From the NCBI RefSeq assembly GCF_018390555.1, contig NZ_JAHBGB010000002.1, positions 372,001 to 436,000 on the forward strand: a DNA stretch of 64,000 nt, in the 5' to 3' direction. A program made the translations under genes and the position numbers. This DNA is from Ancylobacter oerskovii. GTDB taxonomy: Bacteria > Pseudomonadota > Alphaproteobacteria > Rhizobiales > Xanthobacteraceae. Below, piece after piece: positions 17,199 to 25,883 of the stretch; position 1 is the first letter of the stretch, and each line of letters starts with the position of its first letter. Under the pieces are notes generated by a model. That model saw only the letters and a list, made by a program, of their open reading frames with translations, was not told the origin of the DNA and did no database searches.

Positions 17199-17234
17199 AT
17201 GACCATGTGTTGTCGACGTCCCAAACGGGCCTGA
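17199..17234 (+). CDS. 11-residue leader peptide with tandem cysteines (MTMCCRRPKRA)
   Basis: A tiny ORF directly downstream of the riboswitch. The ATG at 17199 is preceded by TTGAGGAG at the right spacing, a stronger ribosome binding site than that of the next two ORFs. The peptide has two adjacent Cys codons, and its TGA stop falls in the loop of a GGGCC/GGCCC hairpin. The layout resembles amino-acid-responsive leader peptides. Translation and function are inferred. Confidence 0.5.
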   Translation: MTMCCRRPKRA

Positions 17235-17285
17235 GGCCCCTTCTCCGCCCTTCCGCCGAGACTGCAGGATGACCCGCCCGGCGGG
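17227..17285 (+). promoter_or_regulatory. Two hairpins after the Cys leader ORF
   Basis: GGGCC-TGA-GGCCC (17227-17239) overlaps the end of the leader ORF. CCCGC-CCG-GCGGG (17273-17285) follows 33 nt later. Neither has a clear T-tract; they could be attenuation structures or Rho-linked pause sites. Confidence 0.4.
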
Positions 17286-17309
17286 CATTCGACCATTGGG
17301 ATATTCGCC

Positions 17310-17513
17310 ATGAGCTCCGCATCCCTGTCGGGCGCCATCGAGGCGCCGCTGAACCTTTCCGAACCCACCCTCGACGAGATCCTCGCCGATCCGCTCGTCA
17401 GCCTGATCCTGCGCCGCGACGGGCTTACACCCGGCGTCGTGCGGGTGAAGCTCGACCGCGAGCGGCGGCGCCTCGCCACGCGCCTGGGCCCGGCCCTGCC
17501 CCGCGCGGCCTGA
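17310..17513 (+). CDS. Small protein between the SAM-II leader and metN, function unknown
   Basis: A 67-residue ORF with the core EPTLDEILADPLVSLILRRDGL. It resembles, from memory, short acidic-to-arginine segments seen in small uncharacterised Rhizobiales proteins (xLADPLVxLxxRRDGV). The codon pattern is like that of neighbouring genes, with G or C favoured at third positions. It ends 16 nt before metN, so it is in the same transcript and could be coupled to metN translation. The ribosome binding site is weak. It has no cysteine or transmembrane segment. I do not recognise a function. Confidence 0.55.
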   Translation: MSSASLSGAIEAPLNLSEPTLDEILADPLVSLILRRDGLTPGVVRVKLDRERRRLATRLGPALPRAA

Positions 17514-17529
17514 AACCGCCCCGACGGAC

Positions 17530-18714
17530 ATGATGCTCCAGAACGTTTCCGCCCCTTCCTTCCCGCCGGCCCTGTTCCGCGATTTCGCCGCCGCCCCGTC
17601 GGCGGCCGGCGAGGTCGCGCAAGCCCGGCCCGGCGTCGGGAACGGCCGCCGCAGCGACGCGGCCGGCGGCGGCGCCATCGTGCTGCGCGAGGTCTGCAAG
17701 ACCTTCCCCGCCCGCGGATCCGACGCGGCGGTGGAGGCGCTGGCCGACATTTCGCTCGACATCCCCAGCGGCGAGATCTACGGCGTCATCGGCCGTTCCG
17801 GCGCCGGCAAGTCGACGCTGATCCGCACCATCAACGGGCTGGAGCGCCCGACGAGCGGCGAGGTGATCGTCGACGGCGTCACCGTCAACCGGCTCGACGA
17901 GGCGGCGTTGCGCGCCGAGCGGCGGAAGATCGGCATGATCTTCCAGCACTTCAACCTGCTGTCCTCCCGCAGCGCCTTCGACAATGTGGCGCTGCCGCTG
18001 GAGCTTGCCGGCCTGTCCCGTGCGGCGATCCGCACCAGGGTGGACCGCCTGCTCGATCTCGTCGGCCTCGCCGACAAGCGCGACCGCTACCCGGTCGAGC
18101 TGTCCGGCGGGCAGAAGCAGCGCGTCGGCATCGCCCGCGCCCTCGCCACCGATCCCAAGGTGCTGCTGTCCGACGAGGCGACCAGCGCCCTCGACCCCGA
18201 GACCACCCGCTCCATCCTCGCTTTGCTGGCGCGGGTGAATGCCGAGCTCGGCGTCACCATCGTGCTGATCACCCACGAGATGGCGGTGATCAAGGAGATC
18301 TGCCACCGCGTCGGCGTCATCGAGGCCGGGCGCATCATCGAGGAAGGCCCGGTCGCGGAGGTGTTCGCGCATCCGCGCACCACCACCGCCCGCTCCTTCA
18401 TCGGCAGCCTGCCCGGCCGCGAGATCCCCGCCTCGCTGGCCGGCCGCCTCACCGACGACCCGGCCGGGGCGCGCCAGAGCGTGCTGCGGCTCACCCTCAC
18501 CGGCGAGACGGCCAGCCAGCCCCTCGTCACCCGCCTCGCGCGCGAGCTCGGCATCGACATCGCGCTGCTCGGCGGCCAGATCGACAGCATCGGCACCCTG
18601 CCCTTCGCGCTGCTCTATGTCGGCGTGCCGACCGCGGCCTGGGCGAGCGGCGCGGTCGGCGCGGCGCTCGACGCCGCCGGCGCCACCACGGAGGTGATCG
18701 GCCATGTTCTCTGA
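17530..18714 (+). CDS. metN: MetN: methionine ABC transporter ATPase
   Basis: A 394-residue ABC ATPase. Walker A is GRSGAGKST (about residues 88-96), followed by the Q-loop FQHFNLL, signature LSGGQKQR, Walker B VLLSDEAT and H-loop ITHE. The last ~95 residues form the NIL/ACT-like domain (RLTLTGETASQPLVTRLARE), which in MetN binds methionine and inhibits transport. An extra ~45 residues precede the usual start; a GTG near 17680 would give a normal N-terminus, but neither start has a strong ribosome binding site. It is the first transporter gene after the SAM-II leader and overlaps metI by 11 nt. Confidence 0.95.
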   Translation: MMLQNVSAPSFPPALFRDFAAAPSAAGEVAQARPGVGNGRRSDAAGGGAIVLREVCKTFPARGSDAAVEALADISLDIPSGEIYGVIGRSGAGKSTLIRTINGLERPTSGEVIVDGVTVNRLDEAALRAERRKIGMIFQHFNLLSSRSAFDNVALPLELAGLSRAAIRTRVDRLLDLVGLADKRDRYPVELSGGQKQRVGIARALATDPKVLLSDEATSALDPETTRSILALLARVNAELGVTIVLITHEMAVIKEICHRVGVIEAGRIIEEGPVAEVFAHPRTTTARSFIGSLPGREIPASLAGRLTDDPAGARQSVLRLTLTGETASQPLVTRLARELGIDIALLGGQIDSIGTLPFALLYVGVPTAAWASGAVGAALDAAGATTEVIGHVL

Positions 18715-19384
18715 CCTCATCTCGCCGGCCATCCTCAGCCTGATCGTCGATTCGACGCTCGAGACCCTCTACATGGTCGCCATCGCGGCGCTGATCGGCA
18801 CGCTGGCCGGCCTGCCGCTCGGCATCTTCCTGGCAACCAGCGGCAAGGGCGAATTGTTCGAGGCGGTGACGGTCAACCGCGTGCTCGGCCTCGTCGTCAA
18901 CGCGACGCGCTCGACGCCGTTCATCATCCTCGTCGTCGCCATCATCCCCTTCACCCGCCTCGTCGCGGGCACCTCGATCGGCACCACCGCCGCCATCGTG
19001 CCGCTCTCCCTCGCCGCCACGCCCTTCATCGCCCGCATCGTCGAAGCGGCGGTGCGCGAGGTCGACCAGGGCCTCGTCGAGGCCTCGCTGGCCATGGGCG
19101 CGACGCCCTTGCAGATCGTGCGCAAGGTGCTGATCCCGGAGGCGCTGCCCGGCCTGGTGCTCGGCGTCACCCTCTCGGTGGTCAGCCTGCTGTCCAACTC
19201 CGCCATGGTCGGCGCGGTGGGCGGCGGCGGGCTCGGCGACCTCGGCATACGCTACGGCTACCAGCGCTTCATGCCCGAGGTGATGCTGATGGTGGTGGTG
19301 GTGCTCATCGTCCTCGTGCAGACCGTCCAGTCGTTCGGCGAGACGCTGGCGAAGAAGGTCAACCGCCGGCTGCGGCGTCACTGA
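18704..19384 (+). CDS. metI: MetI: methionine ABC transporter permease
   Basis: A 226-residue inner-membrane protein of the MetI family with five or six hydrophobic segments. It shows TLYMVAIAALIGTLAGLPLGIFLATS near the N-terminus, NATRSTPFIIL, and the EAA-type loop EASLAMGATPLQIVRKVLIPEALPG that docks on MetN. It forms the homodimeric channel for methionine. The start overlaps the metN end by 11 nt, which suggests coupled translation. metQ follows after 26 nt. Confidence 0.96.
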   Translation: MFSDLISPAILSLIVDSTLETLYMVAIAALIGTLAGLPLGIFLATSGKGELFEAVTVNRVLGLVVNATRSTPFIILVVAIIPFTRLVAGTSIGTTAAIVPLSLAATPFIARIVEAAVREVDQGLVEASLAMGATPLQIVRKVLIPEALPGLVLGVTLSVVSLLSNSAMVGAVGGGGLGDLGIRYGYQRFMPEVMLMVVVVLIVLVQTVQSFGETLAKKVNRRLRRH

Positions 19385-19410
19385 AATCCCGTCCGATCCC
19401 GGAGAACCCC

Positions 19411-20190
19411 ATGCTCACGCGCTCCACCCTTGCGGCGCTTGCCTTCCTTCTCGCGGCCGGCGGCGCCGAGGCCGAGACCATCCGCATCGCCGCCACGCCC
19501 GGCCCGCACGCGCAGATCCTGGAGGCGGTGAAGCCGGTCGCCGCCGCCAAGGGCCTCGACATCAAGATCCTCGAATTCTCCGACTATGTGGTGCCGAACC
19601 AGGCGCTCGACGCCGGCGAGATCGAGGCCAACTCGTTCCAGAACCTGCCCTATCTCGACAACCAGAAGGCCGACCGCGGCTACAAGATCGAGCCGGTGGC
19701 GCTCACGGTGAACTTCCCGCTCGGCATCTATTCCAGGAAGTGGAAGAGCTGGGCCGAGGTGCCGGACGGCGCCAGCATCGCCATCCAGAACGACCCCACC
19801 AATGGCGGGCGCTCGCTGCTGCTCCTGCAGGACAAGGGCGTCATCAAGCTGAAGGACGGCGTCGGCTTCAAGCCGACCATCATCGACATCGTCGAGAACC
19901 CGAAGAAGCTGCGCTTCGTCGAGCTCGAGGCGGCGCAGACGCCGCGCGCGCTGGACGATGTCGACGCCGCCGCCATCAACACCAATTACGCGGTGTCGGC
20001 CGGCCTCGACCCTGTGAAGGGGCCGATCCTCAAGGAGGAGGCCAAGGGCCCCTATGTGAACCTCATTGCCGTGCGCAGCGTCGACAAGGACAAGCCCTGG
20101 GTGAAGACGCTGGTCGAGGCCTACCACTCGCCGGAGGTGAAGGCGTTCGTCGCGGAGAAGTTCAAGGGCTCGGTGCTGACCTCCTGGTGA
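19411..20190 (+). CDS. metQ: MetQ: methionine-binding protein
   Basis: A 259-residue binding protein with a Sec signal (LAALAFLLAAGGAEA, cleavage near residue 21) and no lipobox. Landmarks are NSFQNLPYLDNQ, IQNDPTNGGRSLLL and AAINTNYAVSAGL. It delivers methionine to MetNI. It has the same length and layout as the orphan MetQ-like protein across the leader region, but the two differ at many positions, so they are old paralogues. A hairpin at 20209-20234 may end the operon. Confidence 0.95.
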   Translation: MLTRSTLAALAFLLAAGGAEAETIRIAATPGPHAQILEAVKPVAAAKGLDIKILEFSDYVVPNQALDAGEIEANSFQNLPYLDNQKADRGYKIEPVALTVNFPLGIYSRKWKSWAEVPDGASIAIQNDPTNGGRSLLLLQDKGVIKLKDGVGFKPTIIDIVENPKKLRFVELEAAQTPRALDDVDAAAINTNYAVSAGLDPVKGPILKEEAKGPYVNLIAVRSVDKDKPWVKTLVEAYHSPEVKAFVAEKFKGSVLTSW

Positions 20191-20208
20191 CGCCGTCCCG
20201 GCAGCCTG

Positions 20209-20234
20209 GACACCGGCGTCCGCGCCGGCGTGTC
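20209..20234 (+). terminator. Hairpin after metQ
   Basis: GACAC-CGGCG pairs with CGCCG-GTGTC around a TCCG loop, with a 2-nt bulge. No T-tract follows. The 257-nt gap to the nuclease gene holds nothing else I can support. Confidence 0.4.
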
Positions 20235-20447
20235 TGCGCCGCCATCGGCCGGCCGGCGCCCTCGGCCTGAGGGCAAGGGCGGGCCGCCACTGGCGCCGCC
20301 GCGCGCATGCGGGCATGTTTGCGCCATGCGCAGCAGCAAGATTCGCCCGTGGACCGGACCCAACCTGCCGAGACCGCGGCGCGGCGCCCCGGAGCGCGGC
20401 CCGGCGGACACGTTCCAGCGCCGGACAGGGGATCGACCGGGTCTCGC

Positions 20448-21578
20448 ATGAGCTTCCGCTTCCTCCATTCCAGCGACCTGCATCTCGGCAAGCGCTTCGG
20501 CAACATCGCCGACGAGACGCTGCGCGGGCGCCTGCGCGACGCCCGCCACACCGTGCTCGGCCGGCTCGCCGCCCGCGCCCGCGAGCAGGGCGCCGGCACG
20601 ATCCTGCTCGCGGGCGACAGCTTCGACACCGAAACGCCCTCGCCCGATATCCGCCGGCAGGCGCTGGCCGAGATGGGTCATCACGCCCCGCTCCGCTGGG
20701 TGCTGCTGCCCGGCAACCACGATTCGCTGCAGGCGAGCCAGCTGTGGAGCGCCATCCGCGCCGAGGCGCCGCCCAATGTCGTGTTCGCCACCGAGCCCGC
20801 GCCCGTCGAGCTGGCGCCCGGCGTCGTGCTGCTGCCCGCCCCCTGCACCGCCCGCCGCCCCGGCCGCGACCTCACCGAATGGATGGACGCCGCGCCGACG
20901 CCGGAGGGCACGCTGCGCCTCGGCCTCGCCCATGGCGCCATGCGCGACTTCTCCGAGGAGGGCGTCGGCCTCGACGTGCTCGCCCCCGACCGCGCCGCCC
21001 GCGCCGGGCTCGCCTATCTCGCGCTCGGCGACTGGCACGGCGCGATGGCCCTCGATGCCCGCACCCGCTACAGCGGCACGCCGGAGCCGGACCGCTTCAA
21101 GCACGACCGCCCCGGCGAGGCCCTCGTCGTCAGCCTGTCCGCCCCCGCCGCCGCGCCGGAGGTGATGCCGGTCGAGACCGCGAGCTTTTCCTGGCGCATG
21201 TTGCCGCTGCACCTCCTCTCCGGGGATGACGGTGCGGAAAGGCTCGCCGGCCTGCTGCCGCCCGGCCCCGCCCGCCGGCAGACGCTGGCGCGCCTCGTCG
21301 CCACCGGCCGCGCCAGCCTCGCCGGGCGCAGCGCGCTCGCCGCCGCCATCGACCATGCCGCACCGGAATTCGCCCTGCTGGAACTCGACGAGTCCGGCCT
21401 GATGAACGATATCGAGGCCGAGGATCTCGATCTCATCGACCGCGCCGGCGCCCTGCGCGAGGCCGCCGAGGCGCTGCGCGCCGAAAGCCTCGATGCCGCC
21501 CGTCCCGCCGCCGAGCGCGCCATCGCCCGCGCCGCGCTGGCGCGGCTGTTCTCGCTGAGCCAGCGGGTGGGCTCATGA
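20448..21578 (+). CDS. SbcD/Mre11-like metallophosphoesterase
   Basis: A 376-residue DNA-repair-type phosphoesterase. The metal-binding motifs are in order: DLHLGK (residues 11-16), AGDSFD, GNHDSLQ, LAHGAM and GDWHG. These define the calcineurin-like nuclease fold of SbcD/Mre11. ATG at 20448 (MSFRFLHSSDLHLG) starts at the first core strand. It overlaps the next gene as ATGA, so the nuclease and its SMC-like ATPase are made together and probably form an end-processing complex. It is a shorter, divergent relative of true SbcD, close to the YhaO type. Confidence 0.9.
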   Translation: MSFRFLHSSDLHLGKRFGNIADETLRGRLRDARHTVLGRLAARAREQGAGTILLAGDSFDTETPSPDIRRQALAEMGHHAPLRWVLLPGNHDSLQASQLWSAIRAEAPPNVVFATEPAPVELAPGVVLLPAPCTARRPGRDLTEWMDAAPTPEGTLRLGLAHGAMRDFSEEGVGLDVLAPDRAARAGLAYLALGDWHGAMALDARTRYSGTPEPDRFKHDRPGEALVVSLSAPAAAPEVMPVETASFSWRMLPLHLLSGDDGAERLAGLLPPGPARRQTLARLVATGRASLAGRSALAAAIDHAAPEFALLELDESGLMNDIEAEDLDLIDRAGALREAAEALRAESLDAARPAAERAIARAALARLFSLSQRVGS

Positions 21579-24199
21579 AGATCGCGGCGCTGCGGCTCTA
21601 CAATGTCAGGCGCTTCGCCCGGCAGGGCATTGCCATCGAGGGCATCGGCGACGGCGTCAACGTGCTGTGCGCCGCCAACGAATTCGGCAAGTCGACCAGC
21701 TTCGAGGCGCTGCACGCGCTGTTCTTCCAGCCGCATACCGGCGTGCCGAAGGATGTGCGGCGCCTGCAGCCCTATAGCGGCGGCAATCCGCTGGTCGAGG
21801 CCGACATCGTGGTGCCCGAGGGCCGCTTCCGCCTGACCAAACAGTTCATCGGCGGCAAGCGCGCCAGCGTCGTCGATCTCGCCATCGGCCGGCTCGTCGC
21901 GCAGGCGGACGAGGCCGAACGCTTCATCGCCGGCCTCATTCGCGGCGGCACCGCCGGCCCGGCCGGCCTGCTCTGGGTGCGGCAGGGCAATACCGGCCTC
22001 GAGAAGCGCAAGGAGGACGAGGACGAGCGGCAGGTCCGCGAGAGCCTGCTCACCTCGGTGCAGGGCGAGGTCGAGGCGATCACCGGCGGCCGGCGCATGT
22101 CGGAGATCATCGCCGCCTGCGAGGAGGAACTCGGCCTTCTCGTCACGCCGACGCTGAAGCCGAAAAGCGGCGGCCCTTATCTCAAGGCCATCGGCGAGCG
22201 CGATCTTCTTGCAGAGGAGGAACGGCGTCTCGCCGCCGAGGTGGAGGCGCTGCGCCAGGCGCTGGACGAGCGCGCGAAGACCCTCCGGCGCCTTGCCGAG
22301 CTCGGCAATGCCGAGGAGAAGGCCGCCCGCCGCGCCGCCGTCGAGAAGGCCGCCGCCGCCTTCGAGGCGGCCAAGGCCCATGCCGAGAAGCTGAAGGCCG
22401 CCGAGGCCGAGGCCGCCCTCGCGCGCCACCGCCACGACGGGGCCGAGCGCGAGCTCGCCGCCTTCCGCGAGGCGCTGGCGCGCGCCGGCGCCCTGCGCGC
22501 CGAACTCGCCGGCGCCGAAACCCGGCGCGTCGAGGCACTTTCCCGGCGCGGCGATGCCGCCGCCGCCGTGGAGGCCGCCACCGCCGAGGTGCATGCCGCC
22601 GAGACCGAGGAGCGCGAGGCGCGCGATTTGCTCGCCCGGCTCGATGCCGCCCTCAGGGCCCGGCAGGCGGCGCAGGAACTGGAGGTGCTGCGCGACCGCC
22701 TGCGGCAGGCGGAAGCGCGGCGCGGCGGCGTCGAGCAGGCCGAGGCGGCGCTGGCGCTGCTCGCCATTCCCGCCGAGGCGGTCGAGCAGTTGCAACGCCT
22801 CGAGGTCGAGATCGCCCGGCTGCGCGCCGCCGAGGAGGCGCGGCTGCCCTCGCTGCGTCTTGCCTATGAACCCGGGAGCGCGCCGCTCATGCTCGACGGC
22901 GAGCCGCTCGGGCCGGACGAGGAGCGGGCGATCCACGATGTCGCGCGGCTCGCCCTGCCCGGCATCGGCACGCTCACCATCCGCACCAATCGCCCCGCCG
23001 GTGCCGACACGGCGCGCAAGACCGCCGAGCGCGGCCGCGCCGAGCTGCTGGAAAGCCTCGGCGTTTCCGATCTCGCCGCCGCGCGTCGCCGGCAGGTGGA
23101 GGCGCAGGAGAAGGCCGCCGAACGCGACCGCCTGCGCCTCGAACTGCGCCATCTGGCCCCGGACGGGCTGCCCAAACTGCGTGAAGAGGTGGCCCGCCGC
23201 GCCGCGGTGCTGCCCGAGGCTTTGGAACTCAAGGCCGACCCGGAGGAGACGCACGCCGCCGTCCAGCGTGCCGAGGCGCGCGTCGGGACGGCCCGCAACA
23301 GGGCCCGCGAGACGCAGCCGCTTCAGGCCCGCGCCATCGAGGCCCACGCCGAGGTCGAGGCCGTGCTCAAGGCCCATGCCGGCGAGCGCGCCCGCCTCGA
23401 TGCCCTGCTCGGCCCGGAAGCCGGACGCGAGGCGCGGGAGCAGGCCCTCGCCGCCGCCCATGCCGACGGCCAGGCGGTGTTCGGGAGCGCCGCCGCCCAT
23501 GCCGACGGGCTGCGCGCGGCCGCCCCCGACCTCGCCTCCGCCGAGGCGGCGCTGCGCCGGGCGACATCGGCCGAGGACGCCGCCACGCAGGAGGAAAGCC
23601 GGCTCAATGTCGCCCTGGCCGACCTCAACGGACGGATCCGCACCCGCTCGGACGAGGCGGTGGAGGAAGTCTGGCAGGAAGCGCGCGACAGGCTCGCCGC
23701 CGCCGAGGCACGCGTGAGCGCCTTCGAGACCGAGGTCGCGGTGCTCGACCGCCTGCGCACGGCGCTGCAGGAGTCGCGCTCGGCCGCGCGCGACCTCTAT
23801 CTGCGGCCGGTGCTGACGGAACTGAGGCCCCTGCTCGGCCTCCTGTTCGACGACATCGACATCACCTTCGACGAGAAGACCCTGCTGCCGCAGGCCGTGC
23901 GCCGCAACGGCCAGGAAGAGGAAGTGGACCGGCTCTCGGGCGGCATGCGCGAGCAGCTCTCCGTGCTCACCCGCCTCGCCTTCGCGCGGCTGCTCGCCCA
24001 TGACGGCCGTCCGGCGCCGGTGATCCTCGACGATGCGCTGGTCTATTCCGACGACGACCGCATCGAGCGGATGTTCGACGCGCTGCACCGGCAGGCCCGC
24101 GAGCAGCAGATCATCGTGTTCTCCTGCCGCCAGCGGGCCTTTTCCCGGCTCGGCGGCACGGTGTTGCAGATGCAGCCCTGGCAGCCGGACCTCGCCTAG
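21575..24199 (+). CDS. YhaN/SbcC-like SMC ATPase
   Basis: An 874-residue ATPase with head-coil-head layout. The N-terminal head has a P-loop, CAANEFGKSTS (about residues 33-43), where the usual first glycine is alanine. Alanine/glutamate-rich coiled coils follow (about 205-400 and 470-730). They are broken near 415-460 by a globular stretch (LAYEPGSAPLMLDGEPLGPDE) instead of a CxxC zinc hook. The C-terminal head has the RLSGGMREQLSVLTRLAF signature and the Walker B/D-loop VILDDALVYSDDDR. It pairs with the overlapping SbcD-like nuclease, probably in DNA end processing. The absence of a hook places it with YhaN rather than Rad50. Confidence 0.88.
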   Translation: MKIAALRLYNVRRFARQGIAIEGIGDGVNVLCAANEFGKSTSFEALHALFFQPHTGVPKDVRRLQPYSGGNPLVEADIVVPEGRFRLTKQFIGGKRASVVDLAIGRLVAQADEAERFIAGLIRGGTAGPAGLLWVRQGNTGLEKRKEDEDERQVRESLLTSVQGEVEAITGGRRMSEIIAACEEELGLLVTPTLKPKSGGPYLKAIGERDLLAEEERRLAAEVEALRQALDERAKTLRRLAELGNAEEKAARRAAVEKAAAAFEAAKAHAEKLKAAEAEAALARHRHDGAERELAAFREALARAGALRAELAGAETRRVEALSRRGDAAAAVEAATAEVHAAETEEREARDLLARLDAALRARQAAQELEVLRDRLRQAEARRGGVEQAEAALALLAIPAEAVEQLQRLEVEIARLRAAEEARLPSLRLAYEPGSAPLMLDGEPLGPDEERAIHDVARLALPGIGTLTIRTNRPAGADTARKTAERGRAELLESLGVSDLAAARRRQVEAQEKAAERDRLRLELRHLAPDGLPKLREEVARRAAVLPEALELKADPEETHAAVQRAEARVGTARNRARETQPLQARAIEAHAEVEAVLKAHAGERARLDALLGPEAGREAREQALAAAHADGQAVFGSAAAHADGLRAAAPDLASAEAALRRATSAEDAATQEESRLNVALADLNGRIRTRSDEAVEEVWQEARDRLAAAEARVSAFETEVAVLDRLRTALQESRSAARDLYLRPVLTELRPLLGLLFDDIDITFDEKTLLPQAVRRNGQEEEVDRLSGGMREQLSVLTRLAFARLLAHDGRPAPVILDDALVYSDDDRIERMFDALHRQAREQQIIVFSCRQRAFSRLGGTVLQMQPWQPDLA

Positions 24200-24326
24200 T
24201 CTCGATCGCCCTCCCGATCGCCGCCCCCCTGTGCGATGAATTTTCCCGCCCGCCGCCGCCGACGTTGCGGAAGGCGGCGGCCGCGATGCTAGTCTGCCTC
24301 ATCCCTTGCAGCCGGAAGAAGGGCTC

Positions 24327-25883
24327 ATGCTGTTCGAATGGATTGCCGATCCCGCCGCCTGGGTCGGGCTGGCGACGCTGATCGTCCTCGAAGTCGTCCT
24401 CGGCATCGACAATCTCGTCTTCATCGCCATTCTCGCGGACAAGCTGCCCCCGGATCAGCGCGACCGGGCGCGGCTGACGGGATTGTCGCTGGCGCTGATC
24501 ACCCGCCTCGCCCTGCTGGCCTCGGTGTCGTGGATCGTCACCCTCACCTATCCGCTGTTCACCCTGCTGGGCAGCGAGATCTCCTGGCGCGACATCATCC
24601 TCATCGCCGGCGGCCTGTTCCTGCTGTTCAAGGGCACCACCGAGCTGCACGAGCGGCTGGAGGGCGGCCATGCGGACGAGCGGCGCAGCAGCGGCCAGGC
24701 GGTGTTCTGGCAGGTGATCGTGCAGATCATCGTGCTCGACGCGGTGTTCTCGCTCGACAGCGTCATCACCGCGGTGGGCATTGCGCGCGAGCTGCCGATC
24801 ATGATGATCGCCGTGGTCATCGCCGTCGGGGTGATGATGCTGGCGAGCCGGCCATTGGCGGCCTTCGTCGGCGCACACCCCACCGTCGTCATCCTCTGCC
24901 TCGGCTTCCTGTTGATGATCGGCTTCAGCCTGATCGTCGAGGGCTTCGGCGTCCATGTCCCCAAGGGCTATCTCTACGCCGCCATCGGCTTCTCCATCCT
25001 CATCGAGGCGGCGAACCAGGTGGCCCGCCGCAACCTGCGCCGGCGCGTCACCACCCTGGATCTGCGCGAGCGCACCTCCCGCGCGGTGCTGCGCCTGCTG
25101 CGCGGCGGGGAGAGCGCGCCGGAGAGCTCCGCCGAAATCGCCGTCATCGCCTCCACCATGGGCGAGGCCGGCGCCTTCAGCCCGGAGGAAAGCGCGATGA
25201 TCGAGCGGGTCCTCACCCTCGCCGAACGGCCGGTCCGCGCCATCATGGTGCCGCGGGTCGATACGGTGTGGCTGGATGTGGAAGATCCGCCGGAGGCGCT
25301 CCTCGACGAGATCCGCAGCAGCGGGCGCTCGCGCTTCCCGGTGTGCCGGGGGGAGATCGACGAGGTGATGGGCGTGGTGCACGCCAAGGACCTGCTGGCA
25401 CAGTACGACGCCGACGGCCGGCTCGATATCGGCAAGGTGGCGCGCCAGCCGCTCTACATCGCCGAGACGCTGCCGGTGCTGCGCCTGCTCGAACAGTTCA
25501 AGGGCTCGCCCGTGCACATGGCGGTGGTGGTGGACGAGCGCGGCACCTTCGAAGGCATCGTCACGCCGACCGACATATTGATCGCCATCGCCGGCGACCT
25601 GCCCGAGCTTGCCGGCGAGGAGGCACCCCATGCCCAGCGGCAGGAGGACGGCTCCTGGCGGCTCGACGCCCGCATGCCCGTCGACGAGGTGGAACGCACC
25701 CTCGGCCTCGACGGATTGCGCGGCGAGGACGACGATTTCGAGACGCTGGCCGGCTTCGTGCTGGAGCGTTTCGGCCGGCTGCCGGAGGTCGGCGAGACGC
25801 TGGAATGGCATGGCTGGCGGTTCGAGGTGCTGGCGCTGAAGGGGCATCGCATCGATCGGGTGCGTGCCTGGCGCGTCGCCTAG
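24327..25883 (+). CDS. TerC-CBS-CorC domain membrane protein (YoaE/YegH type)
   Basis: A 518-residue protein. Residues 1-235 form a TerC-like membrane domain ([20 protein letters not shown], and [14 protein letters not shown] with the conserved aspartates). A pair of CBS domains follows (about 290-420, [14 protein letters not shown] and [11 protein letters not shown]), then a C-terminal CorC/HlyC transporter-associated domain to the end. Proteins of this plan are linked to metal ion, notably manganese, efflux or tolerance. ATG at 24327 is preferred over 24306 because a GGAAGAAGG-like site precedes it and the sequence then begins MLFEWIADP, as in relatives. It is convergent with the next gene, the two stop codons sharing CTAG. 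Confidence 0.92.
   Translation: MLFEWIADPAAWVGLATLIVLEVVLGIDNLVFIAILADKLPPDQRDRARLTGLSLALITRLALLASVSWIVTLTYPLFTLLGSEISWRDIILIAGGLFLLFKGTTELHERLEGGHADERRSSGQAVFWQVIVQIIVLDAVFSLDSVITAVGIARELPIMMIAVVIAVGVMMLASRPLAAFVGAHPTVVILCLGFLLMIGFSLIVEGFGVHVPKGYLYAAIGFSILIEAANQVARRNLRRRVTTLDLRERTSRAVLRLLRGGESAPESSAEIAVIASTMGEAGAFSPEESAMIERVLTLAERPVRAIMVPRVDTVWLDVEDPPEALLDEIRSSGRSRFPVCRGEIDEVMGVVHAKDLLAQYDADGRLDIGKVARQPLYIAETLPVLRLLEQFKGSPVHMAVVVDERGTFEGIVTPTDILIAIAGDLPELAGEEAPHAQRQEDGSWRLDARMPVDEVERTLGLDGLRGEDDDFETLAGFVLERFGRLPEVGETLEWHGWRFEVLALKGHRIDRVRAWRVA

Noticed and set aside
17157-17309. A second SAM aptamer (SAM-V) in tandem after SAM-II
   Set aside because: Tandem SAM-II/SAM-V exists in marine bacteria, but no second ATTTG...GCTAAA pattern is present here.
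21068-24088. 1006-codon minus-strand frame opposite the SMC-like ATPase
   Set aside because: Low-complexity Gly/Ala/Arg/Gln-rich translation; the opposite strand has P-loop, signature and Walker B motifs.
20448-24199. Anti-phage defence island around the nuclease-ATPase pair
   Set aside because: Neighbours are ordinary transport genes, there are no mobility genes, and such pairs are common housekeeping genes.
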